Assembly: GCA_018396395.1 (NCBI GenBank)
Contig: JAGTQN010000080.1
Coordinates: 1-7,664 of the forward strand
Origin: Candidatus Bathyarchaeota archaeon
GTDB taxonomy: Archaea > Thermoproteota > CALKCG01 > B24 > JAGTQN01
Direction of reading: 5' to 3'
Length of the DNA: 7,664 nucleotides
The translations under genes and the position numbers were made by a program. Under the pieces are notes generated by a model, which saw nothing but the letters and a program-made list of their open reading frames with translations, was not told the DNA's origin and did no database searches. Numbering within the stretch: position 1 is the first letter of the stretch; each line of letters starts with the position of its first letter. Of the stretch, positions 3,598 through 7,664 are shown piece by piece.

Positions 3598-6282
3598 TTA
3601 ACCTGGCATGAAAAACTCCAGGCGGGTGGCGCCAAGGATTTCCTTCAGATCTATATCCAACGCATCCAGGACCTGCTGGAAGGTGCTTTCCACATAGCCC
3701 ACATACTTCTCCACATCGATTTCCTTGATGCTCGCCAGCTGTACGGGCTTCACTCCCGTGGGACCCACAACCTTTACGAAGGATATGATGTCCCCAGCCG
3801 TAACCTCGATTCCCTTCTGGGCCAGAAGCTCCGCCGCCTTGATGTGCTGGGGCTTCGTCTTGACATAGCCCTCTATCGCCCTACTCATCATTATATTGAA
3901 AGCTAGTTCCTCCAGGGAGTACTGACGATTCTTCAGCTTCGTGTAACAAGTCTTCACAAGTTCCGTAATCCTTTCCTTAGCCTCATCGAATTCCTCGGCA
4001 GACTTGACCTCGCTGAGGATGCGTATCATGTCGAAGAAGGCTTTTTGAAGGAATAGGGGCGTGTTACGCTTCTTTCCCGTAAGGCCCTTTATGTCGACGC
4101 TTCCGTCCTGGAAAACGCCTAGATAATTCTTCTTTCTGGAGCTGAAGACCGCGTATCGATAGACCTTATCTATGTCGAGTTCCATGCCAAGCCTCTCCAC
4201 GGACCAGTCCATGAGCTTCTCGATCTTGGATGCCTCAGGAGCCTTCAGGAAGATCGAATCCGTATCGCCATATACGACCTTCATGCCTATGGCCTGGGCT
4301 TGCCTTATGGTTTCAATAATGGCATAGCGCCCTATGGATGCCGTCGCCTCCGCTACTGGGGGACAGTAGAGGAAGAAGGATTCGGCCCCGAAGACCCCGT
4401 AGGCCGCGTTCAGGACGACCTTAAGGCTGTTCGATATGACACCATACCAGTTGGCGAGGGCCTTAGGTAGCCCCTTCTCCTTCGCCCTGGACTTGTACCA
4501 TCGGACCCTAAGATCCCTCAGGGATCCTATGACGAGGCTCGATATACCCCTCCTCCTTCCGCAGACCCAGTGGGGCGTGCCGGGAATCGTGTTCTTTTGG
4601 CATTCTGGGTGGGGGCAGCGGACGGTTTCGTAGCTAAGATTGTAGCGCCTTATTATGGAAGGATACATAGATTGAAAGTCTAGGACGGAGACGTTGAAGT
4701 GGGCCCCAGGCTCGGGTTCGATGACCTCAGCGCCCCGATACTTCTTTCCTTCTATTATAGCCTTCGTAGCCGTAAATCCCTTGACTTCTAGAAGGTCTTC
4801 CGACCTAGGGATGAGCCAGCCCCTCCGGCGGTGCTCATAGGAAATCATGTTCCTCAGCCATGTGGAAACTCCCTGCCTAGAAAGGTCCTCGATGGTCGTA
4901 TGGCTTATCCTCGCAAGGACGATGATGAGCTTCATGATGAGGTCCTCGTCCATGGTAGTAAGGCTTAGGGTGATGTCAGCATCTTGGAGGCAATAGGTCG
5001 CAAGGCTTTCATAGTCGAGCTCGGAGATGGGCTTCTCCAGCTCCATCTTCCCAACGCCTAGGAGGGATGCCCCCACGTCATCAAGCGTAACCTCCCGGTA
5101 CTTCTGGCTGAAGGCGTATACCTGAATCGAACGGTTGAAGAAGAACTTATAGAGGTCCAGATGGATTCCATGCCTTAAAGAGGCGGATTCCCTGCCCATG
5201 ACGATCGGTATCTCCTTCCTATCGAAGCCGAGGTTTAGTGCCCTATGGTATAGATAGCTCAGATCGAAGTCATCGCCGTTGAAGGTAAGGATGATCGGAT
5301 AATCCTCGATGATCTGGAACGTTCGCCTTATCATATCCACCTCGGATTCGAAGGCCTCCACTTCGGCCTCCGGAAGGCTGGGCATGCCTATGGACATGGG
5401 CAAGGGAGCCTTCACATTCGATCTTCTAAGGAGGAGGATGCGTCTCCGGCCATCGGATGCCGAAAAGGCGACGGCTACGATGGGTTCCTTGGCTTCCCTT
5501 GGGTTCGGAACTCTCGTCGGAACGGTTGATGCAACCTCTATGTCCAGGGCTGCCCTTCTGAGGCTAGGAACTGGGCATTCTAGAAGCTCGACCCATCTTC
5601 GGGCCATATCCTTGAACTCCTCGCTCTCGTCCTTGAAGAGGCTTTCTATGGATTTCTCGACCTCGGGAGGGGGCTTGAAGTCGATTTTTATGAGCTTTCC
5701 ATCCTCTATTTTGTAGGGCATTCCCACGGCAATGTCCCTATCGAAGATGTAGCATTCATGGTACTTTATTTCGGCTTCCCAAGCCTTAGGGATTATATCC
5801 CTAATACAGCCCGTAGGCCTTCCGCCTATGGCTAGAGGATCCGAGGCTACGATTTTCGTCATAGTCCTTTCCTGGTCTGCCAAGGCATCGTACTTCTTAA
5901 CGACATCGAAGCCTACGAAGCCAGGATGGTTCATGAGGGCGCTTATCCCCTCCAGTTCTTTGGGCGTCAGGTCTGAAAGGCAGTAGGGCTTGTGACCAGA
6001 ATCGTCAAACCAGAGGTAAATCCTATGGTCTGCCTCGTTGTAAAGCTTAAGGAAGGCTCGCTTTCCTTCTCCATCGTAGGCAACAGAAAGGACGTAAGCC
6101 CTTGCAAGGTTTAGGCTTAGGTAGCCTTCCGGTTTCGGGCTTTCCTTCGCCTCGTCGCCCTTTCCTTCGCCCTCTTTGGCTTGGCTGGAGAATTCCCTTG
6201 GCTCTGCATAGGGCTTAGGGGAGCTATCCTGGGTTTCACGATCCTCCTTTCCCTTAAGGAAGGCGTAAAGGGAAGTTGACAA
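3598..6282 (-). CDS. polB1: Family B DNA polymerase, PolB1/Dpo1 type, complete
   Basis: This is a replicative DNA polymerase with proofreading. The 894 residues match the crenarchaeal PolB1 (Sulfolobus Dpo1, about 880 residues) from about residue 54 to the end. 3'-5' exonuclease motifs are intact: Exo I DIE (247-249), Exo II FNGDDFD (334-340), Exo III Y430-x3-D434. Polymerase motifs are intact: A with D535 in DFQSMYPSII, B with K621...N625..YG (628-629), C YGDTDS (671-676), then KKNY (717-720) and the thumb. A Cys/His cluster follows motif A (C556, H558, C561, C574). Residues about 12-52 form an E/K/S/P-rich, probably disordered linker ahead of the folded part. The start is TTG 6282, directly preceded by GGTGGTGGAGGAGG; the next Met is at residue 117, too far in. 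The last residues (RLEFFMPG) only loosely resemble a PCNA-binding PIP box. The gene stands alone between two convergent or decayed regions. Confidence 0.96.
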   Translation of the reverse strand: MSTSLYAFLKGKEDRETQDSSPKPYAEPREFSSQAKEGEGKGDEAKESPKPEGYLSLNLARAYVLSVAYDGEGKRAFLKLYNEADHRIYLWFDDSGHKPYCLSDLTPKELEGISALMNHPGFVGFDVVKKYDALADQERTMTKIVASDPLAIGGRPTGCIRDIIPKAWEAEIKYHECYIFDRDIAVGMPYKIEDGKLIKIDFKPPPEVEKSIESLFKDESEEFKDMARRWVELLECPVPSLRRAALDIEVASTVPTRVPNPREAKEPIVAVAFSASDGRRRILLLRRSNVKAPLPMSIGMPSLPEAEVEAFESEVDMIRRTFQIIEDYPIILTFNGDDFDLSYLYHRALNLGFDRKEIPIVMGRESASLRHGIHLDLYKFFFNRSIQVYAFSQKYREVTLDDVGASLLGVGKMELEKPISELDYESLATYCLQDADITLSLTTMDEDLIMKLIIVLARISHTTIEDLSRQGVSTWLRNMISYEHRRRGWLIPRSEDLLEVKGFTATKAIIEGKKYRGAEVIEPEPGAHFNVSVLDFQSMYPSIIRRYNLSYETVRCPHPECQKNTIPGTPHWVCGRRRGISSLVIGSLRDLRVRWYKSRAKEKGLPKALANWYGVISNSLKVVLNAAYGVFGAESFFLYCPPVAEATASIGRYAIIETIRQAQAIGMKVVYGDTDSIFLKAPEASKIEKLMDWSVERLGMELDIDKVYRYAVFSSRKKNYLGVFQDGSVDIKGLTGKKRNTPLFLQKAFFDMIRILSEVKSAEEFDEAKERITELVKTCYTKLKNRQYSLEELAFNIMMSRAIEGYVKTKPQHIKAAELLAQKGIEVTAGDIISFVKVVGPTGVKPVQLASIKEIDVEKYVGYVESTFQQVLDALDIDLKEILGATRLEFFMPG

Positions 6283-6320
6283 GCCTCCTCCACCACCAAT
6301 GCTATGCTAGAGGCTTAAAG
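6283..6320 (-). promoter_or_regulatory. Promoter and ribosome binding site of polB1
   Basis: CTTTAAG (6320 to 6314 on the minus strand) is a TATA-like box about 35 nt before the start codon, so the leader would be short. The purine stretch GGTGGTGGAGGAGG (about 6284-6297) just before TTG 6282 offers several Shine-Dalgarno registers and supports that start. Confidence 0.45.
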
Positions 6321-6369
6321 ACCTAGCGTCTTTCTCAGATCCTCTTTCTATAATTCCCCTTTCCTTCTC

Positions 6370-6542
6370 TTAAAGCTGAAGCCCTTGGACCCATGAGGGT
6401 CTCGTAACTACAAGGATGTCTATGTCTCTTTGGTAAGTACGGTTTCCCTCATCTACAGAGTCGAAGAAGTAAACGTAGGCTTCAGAATACGTACATTTGA
6501 CCACAGAGTGTAGGATCCCTGGTCATATGGAAGCGTTGGCAT
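6370..6542 (-). pseudogene. Decayed MNT-type nucleotidyltransferase (second copy)
   Basis: On the minus strand, the frame ending at the TAA of 6372-6370 reads YSEAYVYFFDSVDEG followed by NRTYQRDIDILVVTRP. This is plainly the MNT core (strand, GS, spacer, DID), but the essential Gly of GS has become Asp (FFDS) and the usual Ser before DID is Arg. That frame is closed upstream by a TGA at 6525-6523. The apparent true start, ATG 6542, lies in another frame (MPTLPYDQGSYTLW...), so a frameshift within about 6480-6500 separates start from core. The sequence stops shortly after the core, so the C-terminal half is missing or unrecognisable. No HEPN partner is seen beside it. It is not close in sequence to the MNT gene at 2396-2902. 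Confidence 0.65.
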
Positions 6543-6734
6543 GTTTAAAAATTCTGCATCTGCCAATGAGAGAAGCGGATCCTCTTTTTCACTTTTCACT
6601 AAATACTATATATTGATAAAAAGTTTTACAGATAGAAGGATTTAAGGTTTTGTGAATAATAGTAACTCTCTTAATTAACTTCTCAAAAATTTTCAACCGA
6701 CCCCCTTTTCTCTTCCTTCCCCATCATTCAGCCT
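6543..6734. other. AT-rich gene-free stretch before the transposase relic
   Basis: I see no coding frame. 6596-6690 is AT-rich, with ACTATATATTG near 6605 and GGATTTAAGG near 6639 as TATA-like sequences, then a pyrimidine-rich run (about 6701-6726). The left end of the IS630-like element probably lies here, near 6681. Confidence 0.5.
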
Positions 6735-7611
6735 ATGCCACCAAGGCCGAATATCGTATGGCCCCTTACTAAAAAGGAGCTTGAAGAGAAGTACAGAAAG
6801 GAAACCAACCCGAGGACAAAGGAGAAACTCCTTCCCTTGCTCCTGCTTAACGAGGGAAGGAAGGTTTCTTATGTTGTCTTATATATTGAGGAGATCCAGA
6901 AGAATGGATAGGTAGATAGAATAAAGCGGTTATGAAGGCCTCGTTCCCAGGTTTACCAGAGGCCCGAGGCCAAGGATTCCGGATGGCGAGTGAGATCGGA
7001 TTGTAAGGGAAATAGAAGTGAAGGGCATGACGATAAGGGATTTGCAAATCTACGTGAAGAACGCTGAGGGGTGAAGTAGGTCTACAAGACTGTCTGGAAG
7101 ATCTTAAGAAGGGCAAAGAAGGTCAGGTATGGGAAGCCCTCCATCAGCAACAGAAAGAGGCCAAAGAATGCCAGAAGAGATCCTAAAAAAAGAATCGATG
7201 ATATGCTCTCCCATTTGAAGGATCCGACCATCGGCTTCTTTGACGAGGGCTCGATAAAATGGGCTCGAACAGAAGAAGGATCTTGAGCACAAGGGTCATT
7301 ACGTACACAGGAGGGGAGCAAGACGGAAGGTCGAAGACTATCTTAGGCTTTATGGTCCTTAATGGATACGATATAGCGATGGTATCAGAAAAGACTAGGA
7401 GGGAGGACGTGAACGACTTCTTAGGGCTGATGAGGCTGGAGAATGAGGAGATTTTAGGGCTTCTTAAGAATGCTTCCAAGGATCTGAATGAAAAACTTGC
7501 CAGCGGACTCAGTAGGTTAGCTCTTTTTGAGCTGGGCACGTTCTGAGGCCACGGATTCTAGCGACATGGATGTGTTTGGGGTTACGAGGGGGCTTTAATT
7601 TTAAGTTGAGA
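6681..7611 (+). mobile_element. Possible extent of the degraded IS630-family element
   Basis: TCTCAA...GACCCCC (6681-6705) and GGGGGC...TTGAGA (7588-7611) face each other around the transposase relic and share both ends (TCTCAA outside, CCCCC inside), with AAAATT-type cores. The middle aligns poorly, so these are only candidate terminal inverted repeats. TA dinucleotides, the IS630 target, lie a few bases outside each end, which is unremarkable in such AT-rich sequence. Confidence 0.3.
6735..7546 (+). pseudogene. IS630-family (Tc1/mariner-like DDE) transposase, inactivated
   Basis: Pieces of one transposase run in order through three frames. ATG 6735 to TAG 6911 gives the N-terminal helix-turn-helix start (RTKEKLLPLLLLNEGRKVSY). 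From 6931 another frame gives YEGLVPRFTRGPRPRIPDGE, a TGA at 6991, then DRIVREIEVKGMTIRDLQIYV to a TGA at 7072. From about 7080 comes VYKTVWKILRRAKKVRYGKP and the catalytic-domain start TIGFFDEGSI (first Asp). From 7259 a third frame gives ILSTRVITYTGGEQD, TILGFMVLNGYD and a degraded end. Where the second catalytic Asp is expected (LILDNAS in relatives) the sequence reads LGLLKNAS, and the final SPDLNPIE-type Glu region is absent. At least three frameshifts and two extra stops make it dead. The 95-residue frame 7259-7546 is only its last fragment, not a separate gene. Confidence 0.8.
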
Positions 7612-7664
7612 CATTCTAAATCTATCCCCTCCCCCTCTCCATCCCTCCTCGTCCTCCATCCCTT
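7612..7664. other. Pyrimidine-rich tract at the window end
   Basis: From about 7621 the + strand is almost entirely C and T (runs CCCC, CCCCC, CCC, CCC). The minus strand therefore carries G-runs. It is cut by the window edge and may be a terminator, a purine-rich 5' leader on the other strand, or the end of another low-complexity tract. Confidence 0.4.

Noticed and set aside
5309..5716. 135-residue + strand ORF opposite polB1
   Set aside because: It is antisense to intact exonuclease-domain coding sequence, has no domain, and its Ser/Arg/Leu-rich composition is that of a shadow frame.
6117..6299. 60-residue minus strand ORF starting with ATG just upstream of polB1
   Set aside because: It runs out of frame through the polB1 N-terminal linker. 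The polB1 frame has the conserved protein; this one has no recognisable content.
7183..7539. 118-residue minus strand ORF
   Set aside because: It is the reverse complement of the IS630 transposase relic and has a Ser/Phe/Leu composition typical of an antisense shadow.

Overview
The window looks like a thermophilic archaeon of the TACK group (Thermoproteota or a relative). The evidence is a complete crenarchaeal-type family B DNA polymerase (PolB1/Dpo1), an archaeo-eukaryotic primase-like fragment, an archaeal MNT/HEPN pair, TATA-like boxes about 20-35 nt ahead of start codons, T-rich terminators without G+C-rich hairpins, heavy AGG/AGA and ATA codon use, and several TTG starts. This placement is inference; there is no rRNA to settle it.

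Layout, left to right. 2-484 (+) is the C-terminal part of an archaeo-eukaryotic primase (AEP)-like protein, cut by the window edge. 507-540 holds an inverted repeat just ahead of a two-gene unit: a winged-helix regulator (566 or 629 to 1027) and an unrecognised 'NVG-repeat' protein (967-1437), overlapping by 61 nt. 1438-1977 has no gene. It holds a T-tract terminator, 10-bp tandem repeats, a near-perfect 15-bp hairpin, and a 146-bp element with 18-bp terminal inverted repeats flanked by CAAT on both sides (MITE-like). 1978-2902 (-) is a nucleotidyltransferase (MNT) and HEPN gene pair. 2960-3457 (+) is rpiB, read divergently from the MNT gene. 3458-3597 is a purine-rich convergent spacer. 3598-6282 (-) is polB1. 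6301-6730 holds the polB1 promoter region, a frameshifted relic of a second MNT gene, and an AT-rich stretch. 6735-7546 is a decayed IS630-family transposase, followed to the end by a pyrimidine-rich tract.

How the genes fit together. PolB1 copies DNA and the fragment at the left edge may be a primase-type partner, but they are not in one operon. The winged-helix/NVG pair and the MNT/HEPN pair each look like two-gene units translated together. The MNT/HEPN pair, the MNT relic, the IS630 relic and the MITE-like element mark this as an accessory-rich neighbourhood around two core genes (polB1, rpiB). The most likely undescribed items are the winged-helix/NVG pair with its oppositely charged overlapping tails, and the MITE-like element.
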